DNA of 43,820 nt from Bryobacteraceae bacterium (GTDB lineage Bacteria > Acidobacteriota > Terriglobia > Bryobacterales > Bryobacteraceae), in NCBI GenBank assembly GCA_014860455.1, contig JACZJQ010000080.1, positions 1 through 43,820 on the forward strand, written 5' to 3'. This document shows positions 7,985 to 18,191 of the stretch, piece by piece (position 1 is the first letter of the stretch; every line of letters starts with the position of its first letter). The translations under genes and the position numbers were made by a program. The notes under the pieces are model-generated. The model was not told the origin of the DNA. It ran no database searches and saw only the letters and a list, made by a program, of their open reading frames with translations.

Positions 7985-9364
7985 CTAGGCCCAGACCTCA
8001 AGCACCGGCTTGAACTCCAGTCCCTGGTTGTTCGGCAGCAGATAGAAGCCCCGGCCCAACGGATCGTCGTGATAGGCCTTGGTCCAGTCGATGCCAAGCG
8101 CGGCATAGATGGTGGCTTCGACGTCTTCGGGGTAGATGGGGCGGTTTGCGCTCCATCCCGTCTCGGTGATGGCGCGACCCTCACCATCGGTGGCGCCGAT
8201 GGCTTTCGCGCCTTTGATTCCCGCGCCGGCGAGGAATACCGACATGCCCGAGAAATGGTCGCGGCCGGACTGGCTGTTCAGCACGCCTACCGTCCTGCCA
8301 AACTCTCCCATGGCGACGATCAGCGTCTCGTTCAACGATCCGTCGGCCTTGAGGTCGCTGATCAACGTGCCGATGGCTTCGTCGAACCGCCGTCCGCCCG
8401 AGGCGGCGTTGGTGGCATTCAACATGCCGGTATAGATGCCCGAATGGTTGTCCCAGCCGCCGGTGGTGATCTGGATGAACCTGGTCCCCATGTTCGCCCG
8501 CAGCAGGTTCCTGGCGGTAATGCAGGCGTTGCCCAGGGTTGTGTTGCCGTAGCGGGCGCGTTCCTCTGTGCCGAAGGTGAACGCCTGGTCGACGCGGGAG
8601 TTGAACATCAGCGTCCGGGCGGAGAGGTTGAACTGGGCCATTTCGTCGCCCGCGGGGCCGAGATCGCCCGAGGTGCGGGTCTCGGCGTCGAGTTCAAGCA
8701 GCATGTTGTAGCGGCGGTCGAAGCCGGCCTGGCCCAAATACGGCGGCGGGGCGGTGTTGCCAAGCCCGGCGCCTCCCGGGGCCACTTTGAACGGCGCGTG
8801 TTCGGCCTCGAAATATCCCTGTCCCGGCGCATCGCCGGCATTGAGAGCAAGGAACGCCGGCAGCGTCGTGTCAGTGCTCGACGACCGCAATTCGCGCGAA
8901 ACTACGCTGCCGATATGCGGGGCAATCCTTGAGGTGCCTGCGAGTGGATTCCGTCCGATCTGGACCCAAGTCTGGCAGATCCCATGCACCACGGCCCACG
9001 CCTTGGCCGATCGCAAGAGCGCCACCGAGTCCATGTTCTCGGCGATCTTCGGCATCAGGCCGCGCGGCCAGCGGACTCCGTTGTATCCGGTTGGCTCAAA
9101 GGCGGAAGGCGTCCAGGACCCTTCCTTCAGGTCGAAGGTGTCCACATGGCTGGGTCCGCCGGCCATGAGGATGAAAATGACGTTCTTGGCCTTCGCCGCC
9201 GTCTCAGCGGCCTTGGCCGCCGGTGACAGCGCAGGCAGGAAATAGCTGCCCGTGACGGCGGCGCCCATGTGCCGGAAGAAGACGCGCCGGTCCAGGGCGG
9301 GACGTTTCCAGAAATGCGTCCCGGCTGCCTGGCGCATGTCGTTGCCGAATCGGTCTTTGTTCAT
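7985..9364 (-). CDS. DUF1501 domain-containing exported protein
   Basis: This 459-residue protein belongs to the DUF1501 family, a sulfatase/alkaline-phosphatase-fold group abundant in Planctomycetota and Acidobacteriota. The N-terminus has a twin-arginine-like export signal (RRVFFRHMGAAVTGSYFLPA), so export by Tat is likely. NVIFILMAGGPSHVDTFD is the conserved metal-site-type start of the domain, and MGEFGRTVG, then SGRDHF, are further family motifs. The reaction is unknown. It follows the DUF1549/DUF1553 gene by 27 bp on the same strand; this pair is common and the two products are believed to act together outside the cytoplasm. Confidence 0.92.
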   Translation of the reverse strand: MNKDRFGNDMRQAAGTHFWKRPALDRRVFFRHMGAAVTGSYFLPALSPAAKAAETAAKAKNVIFILMAGGPSHVDTFDLKEGSWTPSAFEPTGYNGVRWPRGLMPKIAENMDSVALLRSAKAWAVVHGICQTWVQIGRNPLAGTSRIAPHIGSVVSRELRSSSTDTTLPAFLALNAGDAPGQGYFEAEHAPFKVAPGGAGLGNTAPPPYLGQAGFDRRYNMLLELDAETRTSGDLGPAGDEMAQFNLSARTLMFNSRVDQAFTFGTEERARYGNTTLGNACITARNLLRANMGTRFIQITTGGWDNHSGIYTGMLNATNAASGGRRFDEAIGTLISDLKADGSLNETLIVAMGEFGRTVGVLNSQSGRDHFSGMSVFLAGAGIKGAKAIGATDGEGRAITETGWSANRPIYPEDVEATIYAALGIDWTKAYHDDPLGRGFYLLPNNQGLEFKPVLEVWA

Positions 9365-9391
9365 TTCGTTCTCTCCCCTCTGCCCCTCTCT

Positions 9392-11362
9392 TCAGTAGCT
9401 GTACAGGAAGTCGATCTTATTCACCAGGCTCCAGGCCAGATCTTCGATTGCCGTGTTCCTCGCCGCGCCGGACTTGCCCGTAAGCTGCTTCAGCGACACT
9501 TCGCGCTCATACTCGCTTGGCTGCCGCGACAGGAAAGCCAGGAACATCTCGTCGACCACCTGGCCGTTGTTCTCGTTCCTTGTCAGCCCGGCGATGAACG
9601 GCGACGCGAAGGTCCCATTCTGTCTGATGCGTTCGGTGACCAAAACGTTGTTCATGACATTGAGCTGGAGCAAAATTGATCCGTTCTGAGTTCTGGGAAC
9701 GGTGTCGCGGTTGCCGCGGCTGAAGGTGTCCAGGAACTGGGCTACGGCTCGGTTGGAGCGGGGCTCGACCGGTTCCGGCAGTTGCATCGCCCTGGTCAAC
9801 CGCAGATCGCCCCAGCCCTGCACCGTGTAGCCCCGGCTTGGCGGCAGCGTGGCGGTGGCCGACATCAGCGCATCGTGGAACTCCTCGCCCTCGATGCGGC
9901 GCGGGATGTGGCGGGCAAACAGGTTCGCCTTGGTGATGTCCCATTCGCCGTCATAGGCGGAATCGAGCTGGTAGGCCGACGACTCGGCCAGGACGCGCAG
10001 GAACTCGCGGATGCTGAAATCCTGGCCGCGCGCCAAATGCGCAAGGTCAGCCAGCAGTTGCGGGTGCGACGCCTGCAACTCCCAGGGCTCGGGCGGTGGG
10101 TTGTTTGGATCGAGCCTCATGGGGTCGAGCGTGTCCACGGGGTCGACCAACCCCAAGCCGAACATCGCCTTCCACAGCCGGTTGGCGAAGTTGATGGCGA
10201 ACAGTTCGTCCTCGATCATGGCGGCGTGGAAGCTCTCGCGCCACGTCTTGCCAGCGGCCGGGGTCTTGCCGTCGCGGTAGACCGGAGTGTAGCTGTTTAT
10301 GGTCACGCCGTCCACCACCGGCGGCCTACGATTGGGACGGTTGCCCGCCGAGGTGTTCAGACCGTAGGAGCCGGTGCGGGCGTCGTCCACCAGGAAACTC
10401 TGGTAGTAATACTCGGTTGTGTCCGACGTTCTGTAGCCAGCCATCGTGGTGCGCGAGAAGTGCGCGGCCATCTTCTGCGCGTCGGCGCGCTTGGCTGCGG
10501 CGCCCCAGACGCTGATGGTGTCCAGGTGGCGGCGGCCGTCGTGGCACAGGATGCAGTCGTAGTGGCTCATCCCCATGAACGCTGTGGCCGTGCGCACCAG
10601 CATCATGTCGTAGGTGTCCTGCGCCGGACCCATCGTGTGGAACGAGCGGACCATGAAGTTGGTTCCACCGGCGCTCTGGTCGTAGTTCCGGCCGGCGCTG
10701 ACAATGGCGCCATAGGCGATGTCGCGGAAACTCACGCGCTGCTCAATGGCCTCCTTCATCCAGAAGTGGAAGGAGTTGCGGCCGCGGAACTGGAGGTTTC
10801 GGTTCGAGTTCACCTGCGCGTTACCGAGCAGGTCGCCCAGCCACATCGTCCACTTGTCGTTGAACTCCGGGCTATTCAGCAGGCTGTCGATCATACGGCT
10901 GCGCTTGTCCGCGGACGTATCGGCGGTGAAGTCCCGGATCTGCTGGACCGTAGGGATCCTGCCCGTGAGGTCGAGCATGATGCGCCGCAGGAACGTCTCG
11001 TCGCTTGTCATGGCGGCAGAGGCGGCTCCTTCCGCCTTCAGCCGGTCGAAGATGTGCTCGTCGATGAAGTTGACGCGCGGGATCGCGTCGGGCGACACGC
11101 TGCTGGCCGCCCTGCGCGTTCCCTTCGCGAAACGCAGCACACGCTCATGGACATCCTGCCTGGCCCGGTAGGCACGCAACTCCACCTCCTGCGGGTCGTT
11201 GCGGTAGGAGCAGTTCTGCCCGGAGGCTTCGGCCTCCTGCTGCTCAACGGCGGTCTCCGGAGGTTCCTGTTGCAGGGCCAAGGCGAGTTGTCCTGCGTAA
11301 ATTAATGTCAAACACAGCCCGCCGATGCGGGCAGCGCGGATCCAGGTGGATGTTGAATACAT
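9392..11362 (-). CDS. DUF1549/DUF1553 exported protein with one CxxCH haem motif
   Basis: This 656-residue protein has a short N-terminal hydrophobic segment (about 11-30), a DUF1549 domain (about 95-290: NFIDEHIFDRLKAEG, then LRRIMLDLTGRIPT) and a DUF1553 domain in the C-terminal half (FAINFANRLWKAMFGLG onward). CILCH at 270-274 is a CxxCH haem-c motif, so a bound c-type haem is plausible once the protein is outside the membrane. Family members are often called PSCyt-associated and are uncharacterised. The ATG at 11362 is preceded on the minus strand by a TATAAT. The DUF1501 gene follows directly and is likely co-transcribed. Confidence 0.93.
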   Translation of the reverse strand: MYSTSTWIRAARIGGLCLTLIYAGQLALALQQEPPETAVEQQEAEASGQNCSYRNDPQEVELRAYRARQDVHERVLRFAKGTRRAASSVSPDAIPRVNFIDEHIFDRLKAEGAASAAMTSDETFLRRIMLDLTGRIPTVQQIRDFTADTSADKRSRMIDSLLNSPEFNDKWTMWLGDLLGNAQVNSNRNLQFRGRNSFHFWMKEAIEQRVSFRDIAYGAIVSAGRNYDQSAGGTNFMVRSFHTMGPAQDTYDMMLVRTATAFMGMSHYDCILCHDGRRHLDTISVWGAAAKRADAQKMAAHFSRTTMAGYRTSDTTEYYYQSFLVDDARTGSYGLNTSAGNRPNRRPPVVDGVTINSYTPVYRDGKTPAAGKTWRESFHAAMIEDELFAINFANRLWKAMFGLGLVDPVDTLDPMRLDPNNPPPEPWELQASHPQLLADLAHLARGQDFSIREFLRVLAESSAYQLDSAYDGEWDITKANLFARHIPRRIEGEEFHDALMSATATLPPSRGYTVQGWGDLRLTRAMQLPEPVEPRSNRAVAQFLDTFSRGNRDTVPRTQNGSILLQLNVMNNVLVTERIRQNGTFASPFIAGLTRNENNGQVVDEMFLAFLSRQPSEYEREVSLKQLTGKSGAARNTAIEDLAWSLVNKIDFLYSY

Positions 11363-11381
11363 GGGAGCCCCAGTGCCTCAA

Positions 11382-11389
11382 ATTATACT
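11382..11389. promoter_or_regulatory. Overlapping divergent -10 elements
   Basis: On the minus strand 11387-11382 reads TATAAT, and on the plus strand 11384-11389 reads TATACT. They sit between the divergent DUF1549 and beta-barrel genes. No convincing -35 is seen for either, so this is a tentative promoter. Confidence 0.4.
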
Positions 11390-11439
11390 CCAGCAAAGAA
11401 ACGGACTTGCCTGTGACCGCGTCTTTCGAGGCGAACGAT

Positions 11440-12069
11440 ATGCGCTTCTACCTTGTTTTACTCGTCGCCGCCTCAGCGGTTTGCCCGGCTCTGGCCCAAT
11501 CCTTCCAGAAACACCACATCACGGGCGGCCTTGGCGCTGCGATGCCGCGTGATGAGTTGAACAATTACTACCAGAACGCATTTTCCTGGACCTTGGGTTA
11601 CGGCTACCGGCCCGTCTCCTTTTTCCAGATCGACTTCGGCTATGACGGCGCCTACAACGCCGCTCGGGTGAACGACTTCTACGACAGCCCCGCCTTCGGC
11701 GCCATCCGCATCCGCGACTTCCAGCACTACCTGCCGGTAGGCGGCCGCGTCGTGCTGCCGCTGGCTGACGGCAAGGCCGAGATCTATGGCGGCGGCGGCG
11801 GCGCCTACATGCGCTACAGCGAAGGCCTGCGCCAGCCCAGTGATTTCTACCGCGTCGATTGCCCGGTCTGCAACGCCCGCGACGGTTTTGGCTACTACGC
11901 GCTGGCAGGAGCCAATGTCGCGGTTACGTCCTCACAGCGCCTGCGCCTGGGCGTTACAACGAAAATGTACAAAGGGACCACCGACGGCCTGAGCGTGGGC
12001 ATCATCCCCGCTGCGAAGACCAAGGACCGCTGGGTGAACGTCTACTTCCATCTGACGCTGAGCCTGTAA
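11440..12069 (+). CDS. Outer-membrane beta-barrel-like exported protein
   Basis: This 209-residue protein has a clear signal peptide (MRFYLVLLVAASAVCPALAQ). The mature part has alternating, aromatic-rich strands (FSWTLGYGYRPVSFFQIDFGYDGAY, then FGYYALAGANVAV) and ends with a strand-like terminal segment WVNVYFHLTLSL. That pattern fits a small outer-membrane barrel, probably OmpA/OmpW-like in size. The frame is open further upstream, but the ATG at 11440 starts the signal peptide and has GAGG (11428-11431) before it. Two cysteines (CPVCN) lie near the middle. The exact family is not recognised. Confidence 0.78.
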   Translation: MRFYLVLLVAASAVCPALAQSFQKHHITGGLGAAMPRDELNNYYQNAFSWTLGYGYRPVSFFQIDFGYDGAYNAARVNDFYDSPAFGAIRIRDFQHYLPVGGRVVLPLADGKAEIYGGGGGAYMRYSEGLRQPSDFYRVDCPVCNARDGFGYYALAGANVAVTSSQRLRLGVTTKMYKGTTDGLSVGIIPAAKTKDRWVNVYFHLTLSL

Positions 12070-12079
12070 GCCCGCCCGG

Positions 12080-12856
12080 TCAGACAGGCAGTTCGAATCC
12101 TTCGCCGAGATAGACCCTTCTTACTTCCGGGTCGCGCGTCAATGTGGCCGGCGATCCAGAGCGGAAAATGCAGCCGTTGTTGATGATGTAGGCCCGGTCG
12201 GTCACCGCGAGGGTTTCTCGGACGTTGTGGTCGGTGATCAGGATTCCGATGCCGCTCTTCTTCAGATCGGCGATGATGCGTTGGATTTCGAGCACCTGGA
12301 TCGGGTCAATCCCGGAAAACGGCTCGTCCAGCAACAGAAACTGCGGCCGGATCGCCAGCGAACGCGCAATCTCCACCCTGCGCCGTTCACCGCCCGAAAG
12401 CATGTAGCCCTTGCTCATCCGGACCTTCTCGAGTCCCAGTTGTTCGATCAGCAGCGAAAGCCGTTCGCGCCTCTCGTGGCCGGAGATCGGCAACGTCTCC
12501 AGAATCGCCCGCAGGTTGTCCTCGACGCTCAGTTTCCGGAAGACCGAAGCCTCCTGCGGAAGATAGCTGATGCCGGCCCGCGCCCGTTCATACATAGCCA
12601 AACTGGTGATCTCGTCGTCGTCGAGCATCACCCGGCCGGTGTCCGGGCTGATGAGCCCGACGATCATGTAGAACGATGTCGTCTTGCCCGCGCCGTTCGG
12701 TCCCAGCAGGCCGACCACCTCGCCGACTTCAACCTCCACCGACACCGCATCCACCACCCGGCGTCCGCGATAGGATTTAGAGATCTCCAGCGTGCTCAGC
12801 TTCCGCCGAGTGCTATTTCCGTTCGTCTTTGATGATCCGGCTGACGGCAGGCCCAC
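12080..12856 (-). CDS. lptB: LPS export ABC transporter ATPase
   Basis: LptB is the cytoplasmic ATPase that powers LPS extraction from the inner membrane with LptF/LptG. The 258-residue product has Walker [10 protein letters not shown] (52-60), the signature [12 protein letters not shown] and Walker [23 protein letters not shown] is the LptB-typical H-loop region. The only conventional start is a GTG at 12856, inside the last 44 bp of the preceding gene, giving an N-terminal extension of about 20 residues. This overlap means translational coupling with the LptC/LptA-like gene. LptF and LptG genes are not in the window. Confidence 0.95.
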   Translation of the reverse strand: MGLPSAGSSKTNGNSTRRKLSTLEISKSYRGRRVVDAVSVEVEVGEVVGLLGPNGAGKTTSFYMIVGLISPDTGRVMLDDDEITSLAMYERARAGISYLPQEASVFRKLSVEDNLRAILETLPISGHERRERLSLLIEQLGLEKVRMSKGYMLSGGERRRVEIARSLAIRPQFLLLDEPFSGIDPIQVLEIQRIIADLKKSGIGILITDHNVRETLAVTDRAYIINNGCIFRSGSPATLTRDPEVRRVYLGEGFELPV

Positions 12857-15068
12857 TTCCCGTATTATCCATCATCAGGCGGTCTTCCCTCAGAAGCCAG
12901 GTGATAATCGAGCTCCGCGTCGTCCCACGCCGCTTGTCGGTGACCAGCGGATTGCCGCCGGTCAGCACCATGCGCTCTTCGCCGGGATAGTACTCGCCAT
13001 GCTCCGACGACCCCGTTTTCGAAGCCTTCGGCCCCTTCTCGACCACCAGGACCGCGCCGTCGGCGAAGATCCGGTCCAGCCTGGTATCGACGGCGCCCTT
13101 CGAGTCCTTCTCCTCGCGGAACCAGACGCGCAACTGCGCCGAATTCAGGTCCATGTTCGGCCGCTCCATGGTGGTCCCGCCGGAGTAGTAGGCCAGCTTC
13201 ACTTTGTCGTCATAGACCATCGACGGCGCCCGCACGGTCGTCGCGCCGGGCCGTGTCCGGCCGCCGCCGCGGTCGTCCGGGATCAGCGTCATCACGTCGC
13301 CGGTGGCTGTCAGGCGGTCGGCCGCGCGGTCGATTTCAATCCGCTTGCCGCGCAACCGGCTGCCCGCCTGCCACATCAGCACTTCGCCCTCGTACACGAT
13401 GCGCTGGTTCTTCTCCGTCACGCGCATCTTCTCGGCCCGTGCCTGCAAGGACTGCCGCGCGTCGAGCATTCCGTCGGACGATTTCGACCTGACATCCGGC
13501 ATTCGCGTCGACGCCACATGGCCCGTGGCCGTCAGATCACCCGTATTCTGATCGAGCACGATCACATCGGCCGTGGTCGATCCGGTCTCGTCCCACAACC
13601 GCGCGGAACCGTCGAGCGTGATCTCTTCCTTGGGTGAATCCAGGACGGCCTTTGCCGCCCGCGCCTTCAGGGTACCTTCTTCGTATTCGAAGTCAGGCCA
13701 TTGCTCGATCCTCGTGGTCTGCCCCGTGGCCGTGTCAAACTGCGCCTGCAGCATCTTGCTGCGCGTCACGGCCACCGACGGCTTGCCGCCCTTCTTCGGA
13801 TTCTCTGTTCGCGTGGTCACGTCCACGGCGACAAGCGACTCGGCCATGTTCCCTGGTCCGTACTTCACCGTCAACCGCTCGCCGTTCAGCTTCCGGCGCC
13901 TGTCTTCAGGACGCCGCGGGATGAACTCGGCCTCTGTGGCACTGTGGGTGGCCACCTCGCTGATCTCCTCGCCGCCGGGCCTCATGCGGACCTCGATCAC
14001 CTCGCTGGCCAGGGTCCGAACCGGCGGCAGTACGCCGTTGGGCCGTTTCGCCGGCGTCGATTCCAGCCGCGCCTTGCCCGTTCCGACCGACTTCGACAGT
14101 TCGCTGCCGTCCTTGGTGGAGACGAAGTCCATATCCACGCGCTCGGCCGTCACCACCGTCGAGCCTGCCGGCGACTGTGAAATGAGCCGCGTGCCCTCCA
14201 GCCCCTCGATTCTGCGGATCGCGGCGTCAGCGCCGAAGTAGATGTTCAACCGCTGCGCCGCGTAGGTCAGTGTCCGTTTCGGCGTCCGGTCCTCGCCGGA
14301 GGCCTTCACCGCTTCCACCCGGTCCAGCGCGCCGCCGTTCAGAATCACCACCGAATCGCCGGCGGTCAGCGTGAAAGTCCCCCGCGTCAACTTCGCATGG
14401 GGCGTCAGGAAGATCTCGCTTGTGAGTTCGTGATAAACCAGGTGGCCGGCCTCGATAACCATCTGGCGTTCCACGGGTCCACCGCCACGCCAGCGCAGGA
14501 CGACCTCGGATTTCATCGTCAACTGGTGCAGTTGCGGGTCGTAAGAAGCGCCCACCGAGGCGCCGTCGCCCTTTTCGAACTCGAATGTGGCCGGGCGCTC
14601 CGTCCAGACCTTCGTGGATCGGGCATCGAAATGCGCGCCCGACGATCGGATGTGCATCGGCGGACTCGATGGCGTTCCGCCGTCCGCGATGGCGGTGGTG
14701 ATGTCCACCTCGCCATCCGAATACAACTCGCCCGAGGCCGTGTCGAAGTTGGCCCGGGCGCTCTTGATCAGGCTGTAGCTGAGGCCCGCGGCATCGTAAA
14801 CCTTCATCTCGACGCCTTGGAGGAGGAAAGACGATGGCTCTTTCACCTGCTGGAACGTACGGGCGCGCACGATCACCTTTGGAAGTTCGCCCTGTTTGAG
14901 CTCCCAGGTCCAGTAATCGGCGGTGGCAGAAATGTTGGCCGGCAGCGGCGCGGATACCTTCGGACGGGCCGCGCGCTGCGCCTTGCGCTGTATATAGAAG
15001 GTGGCAGCGGTGAAGGCGGTCACCACGGCCAGCGCAAGCAGAACCAGCCAGCGTGCCCGCCGGAACAT
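12813..15068 (-). CDS. LptC-LptA-like fusion protein of LPS transport
   Basis: This 751-residue protein has one N-terminal membrane anchor (about 8-25). Residues about 30-220 look like LptC: periplasmic beta-jellyroll with [25 protein letters not shown] and SDGEVDIT. The remainder carries repeated OstA/LptA-type strands, for example [44 protein letters not shown] and [12 protein letters not shown]. Both types form the periplasmic LPS bridge, so a fused, anchored bridge is inferred. E. coli LptC and LptA are each under 200 residues, so this product is longer than the two combined. It overlaps lptB by 44 bp, supporting the assignment. Domain borders are approximate. Confidence 0.85.
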   Translation of the reverse strand: MFRRARWLVLLALAVVTAFTAATFYIQRKAQRAARPKVSAPLPANISATADYWTWELKQGELPKVIVRARTFQQVKEPSSFLLQGVEMKVYDAAGLSYSLIKSARANFDTASGELYSDGEVDITTAIADGGTPSSPPMHIRSSGAHFDARSTKVWTERPATFEFEKGDGASVGASYDPQLHQLTMKSEVVLRWRGGGPVERQMVIEAGHLVYHELTSEIFLTPHAKLTRGTFTLTAGDSVVILNGGALDRVEAVKASGEDRTPKRTLTYAAQRLNIYFGADAAIRRIEGLEGTRLISQSPAGSTVVTAERVDMDFVSTKDGSELSKSVGTGKARLESTPAKRPNGVLPPVRTLASEVIEVRMRPGGEEISEVATHSATEAEFIPRRPEDRRRKLNGERLTVKYGPGNMAESLVAVDVTTRTENPKKGGKPSVAVTRSKMLQAQFDTATGQTTRIEQWPDFEYEEGTLKARAAKAVLDSPKEEITLDGSARLWDETGSTTADVIVLDQNTGDLTATGHVASTRMPDVRSKSSDGMLDARQSLQARAEKMRVTEKNQRIVYEGEVLMWQAGSRLRGKRIEIDRAADRLTATGDVMTLIPDDRGGGRTRPGATTVRAPSMVYDDKVKLAYYSGGTTMERPNMDLNSAQLRVWFREEKDSKGAVDTRLDRIFADGAVLVVEKGPKASKTGSSEHGEYYPGEERMVLTGGNPLVTDKRRGTTRSSIITWLLREDRLMMDNTGSGPAVSRIIKDERK

Positions 15069-15233
15069 GTCTTCAGAATACCATCCGCCAGAAACGGCAG
15101 CTCTGGTTCTGGATATGAGTGCGACGAGCTAAGATTTTCTTCGTGGCGCGTAGCCGACGAAAACAGATCTAGTCACTTATGTTGTCTTCGTCAAACTTTA
15201 TTTGGTTTAATTTCAGTAACTTGCAGTTGGCTA

Positions 15234-15260
15234 TTGGCACTCGTCATGGATGTGTGCTAA
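15234..15260 (+). promoter_or_regulatory. CIRCE operator (HrcA binding site)
   Basis: The sequence TTGGCACTC-N9-GTGTGCTAA (15234-15242 and 15252-15260) matches the CIRCE consensus TTAGCACTC-N9-GAGTGCTAA with one substitution per arm. It lies about 90 bp upstream of the groES start. TTGGCA (15234-15239) could serve as -35 and TAATAA (15258-15263) as -10 with 18 bp spacing, so bound HrcA would cover the promoter. hrcA itself is not in the window. Confidence 0.93.
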
Positions 15261-15274
15261 TAATATGGGTGTTG

Positions 15275-15291
15275 TCCGGCAGCCTGCCGGA
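15275..15291 (+). other. Palindrome in the groES leader
   Basis: TCCGGCAG-C-CTGCCGGA is a perfect inverted repeat of 8-bp arms around one base. As RNA it could form a 6-bp hairpin between the promoter and the ribosome-binding site GGAGG (15331-15335). Its role is unknown. Confidence 0.6.
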
Positions 15292-15345
15292 CCGGACTTA
15301 CGATACTCGGAAGTCGACTCGAAACCAATTGGAGGTTTTGTCACA

Positions 15346-15642
15346 ATGCAGATTCGTCCGCTCTATGACCGGCTGGTGATCCGCCGCGTCGAGCAAACAG
15401 AAACCATGATGAACGGCATCATCATTCCCGACACCGCGAAAGAGAAGCCCCAGGAGGGCGAGGTTATGGCGGCTGGCCGCGGCAAGCGGCTGGAAGACGG
15501 CAGTGTGGTTCCGCTTGACGTCAAAGTCGGCGACCGCATCCTGTTTGGCAAGTACTCGGGCAGCGATATCAAAATCGACGGCGAGGAGTTCCTCATCCTG
15601 CGTGAGGACGAAGTTCTCGGCGTGCTCGAGGGCGGCAAGTAA
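15346..15642 (+). CDS. groES: Co-chaperonin GroES
   Basis: GroES caps the GroEL ring in the cytoplasm. The 98-residue product starts [16 protein letters not shown], includes the mobile-loop region ([20 protein letters not shown], with IIIP at the hydrophobic tip) and ends with the conserved [13 protein letters not shown] strand. GGAGG at 15331-15335 fixes the ATG at 15346; the frame is open 32 codons upstream, but that stretch includes the operator and is not coding. groEL follows after 44 bp. Heat-shock control by HrcA is predicted from the upstream CIRCE. Confidence 0.98.
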   Translation: MQIRPLYDRLVIRRVEQTETMMNGIIIPDTAKEKPQEGEVMAAGRGKRLEDGSVVPLDVKVGDRILFGKYSGSDIKIDGEEFLILREDEVLGVLEGGK

Positions 15643-15671
15643 ACAGGCCCCCCGCAAGTTCTAGACATTGA

Positions 15672-17318
<1,647 letters not shown>

Positions 17319-17342
17319 AAACAGTCCAATCAGTAGCTTACG

Positions 17343-17386
17343 CGCCCGCCCAGGCTTCGCAGCCTGCGGCGGGCGTTCTTCTTTTT
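17343..17386 (+). terminator. Intrinsic terminator of groESL
   Basis: CGCCCGCC-CAGGCT (17343-17356), a TCGC tetraloop, then AGCCTG-C-GGCGGGCG (17361-17375) form a stem of 14 pairs with one bulged C. TTCTTCTTTTT (17376-17386) follows directly. Confidence 0.93.
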
Positions 17387-17442
17387 GCGCCTGAGTCGCG
17401 TTCCAAACGAACTCCGCCGAGTCGGAATTGCAAAAAAAACTG

Positions 17443-17471
17443 TTGACGTCATCCTGGTTCATTCGTATGAT
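17443..17471 (+). promoter_or_regulatory. Sigma-70-type promoter of the tetR efflux operon
   Basis: TTGACG (17443-17448), a 17-bp spacer and TATGAT (17466-17471) make a near-consensus promoter. Transcription would start around 17478-17480, only about 4-6 bases before the tetR ATG at 17484, implying an almost leaderless mRNA. Confidence 0.8.
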
Positions 17472-17494
17472 TGAAACAGTCGTATGACTGAAAC
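17458..17494 (+). promoter_or_regulatory. Tandem palindromic operator, probable TetR autoregulation site
   Basis: Two imperfect palindromes share the centre GTAT: TTCATTC-GTAT-GATTGAA (17458-17475) and AACAGTC-GTAT-GACTGAA (17475-17492). The same DNA shows a 14-base direct repeat, CGTATGAtTGAAAC and CGTATGAcTGAAAC, with period 17 (17464-17477, 17481-17494). The first copy covers the -10, the second covers the predicted start site and the tetR start codon. Placement and symmetry fit binding by the adjacent TetR-family product, which is inference. Confidence 0.7.
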
Positions 17495-18191
17495 GAACGT
17501 AAGTTCCGCGATCTCTTCGGCAACAGCTTCCGCCCCCGAGCCCGCCAAGGAAACCAAGGACCGAATCCTCGACGCTGCCGAGTCCCTCTTCATCGCCAAC
17601 GGCTTCCAGGCCACCTCGCTCCGGCGTATCACCGCCATGGCTGGCGTCAACCTGGCGGCAGTCAACTACCACTTCCAGTCCAAGGAGCAGCTCATCATGG
17701 CCGTCATGATGCGCAAGCTTGACCCCGTCAACCGCCAACGGCTGACACTCCTCGACGGTTTCGAGGCCGCATCCGGCAGCCGGCCGCCATCGCTTGAGAA
17801 TGTCCTCGTCGCTTTCCTTCAGCCGATAACGGACCACCAGGCGGCGGGCGTCGATCTCGGCTCGTTCCCCGTCCTGATGGGCCGGCTCTATAGCGAACCC
17901 GGCGGCCTGTTCCAGAAACTGTTCAGCATCGCGTTCGCACCCGTCGCCAAGCGGTTCAAGGACGCCATCACGCGCGCCCTGCCCGGATCCGACCCGCTCG
18001 ACATACTCTGGGGTATGCACCTCACCGTTGGTGCCATGGCCCATTACCTCGCTCGCCCTCCGGTCCTGACCCTGCTTGCCGGGCGCGATGCCGCCCCGGC
18101 TCATGATCCGGTGGAGTCGCTCGACCGCCTCGTCGCTTACATGGCCGGCGGCTTCCGGGCGCTCGTCTCCAGAAAGGCGGATAGTCTATGA
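17484..18191 (+). CDS. TetR-family transcriptional regulator
   Basis: This 235-residue repressor-type protein has the TetR DNA-binding domain at about 24-72: TKDRILDAAESLFIANGF, then the helix-turn-helix at about 46-66 ending VNYHFQSKEQL. The C-terminal ligand domain is divergent, so no inducer can be named. The ATG at 17484 is the only start before the HTH and lacks a ribosome-binding site, matching the leaderless prediction from the promoter. The stop overlaps the TolC-type start by 4 bp (ATGA), so it heads a seven-gene efflux operon that it probably controls. Confidence 0.92.
   Translation: MTETNVSSAISSATASAPEPAKETKDRILDAAESLFIANGFQATSLRRITAMAGVNLAAVNYHFQSKEQLIMAVMMRKLDPVNRQRLTLLDGFEAASGSRPPSLENVLVAFLQPITDHQAAGVDLGSFPVLMGRLYSEPGGLFQKLFSIAFAPVAKRFKDAITRALPGSDPLDILWGMHLTVGAMAHYLARPPVLTLLAGRDAAPAHDPVESLDRLVAYMAGGFRALVSRKADSL

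Noticed and set aside
9782-11305. 507-codon open frame on the plus strand
   Set aside because: It is antisense to the DUF1549/DUF1553 gene, rich in His, Arg, Val and Gly as expected from a high-GC shadow frame, and has no domain match.
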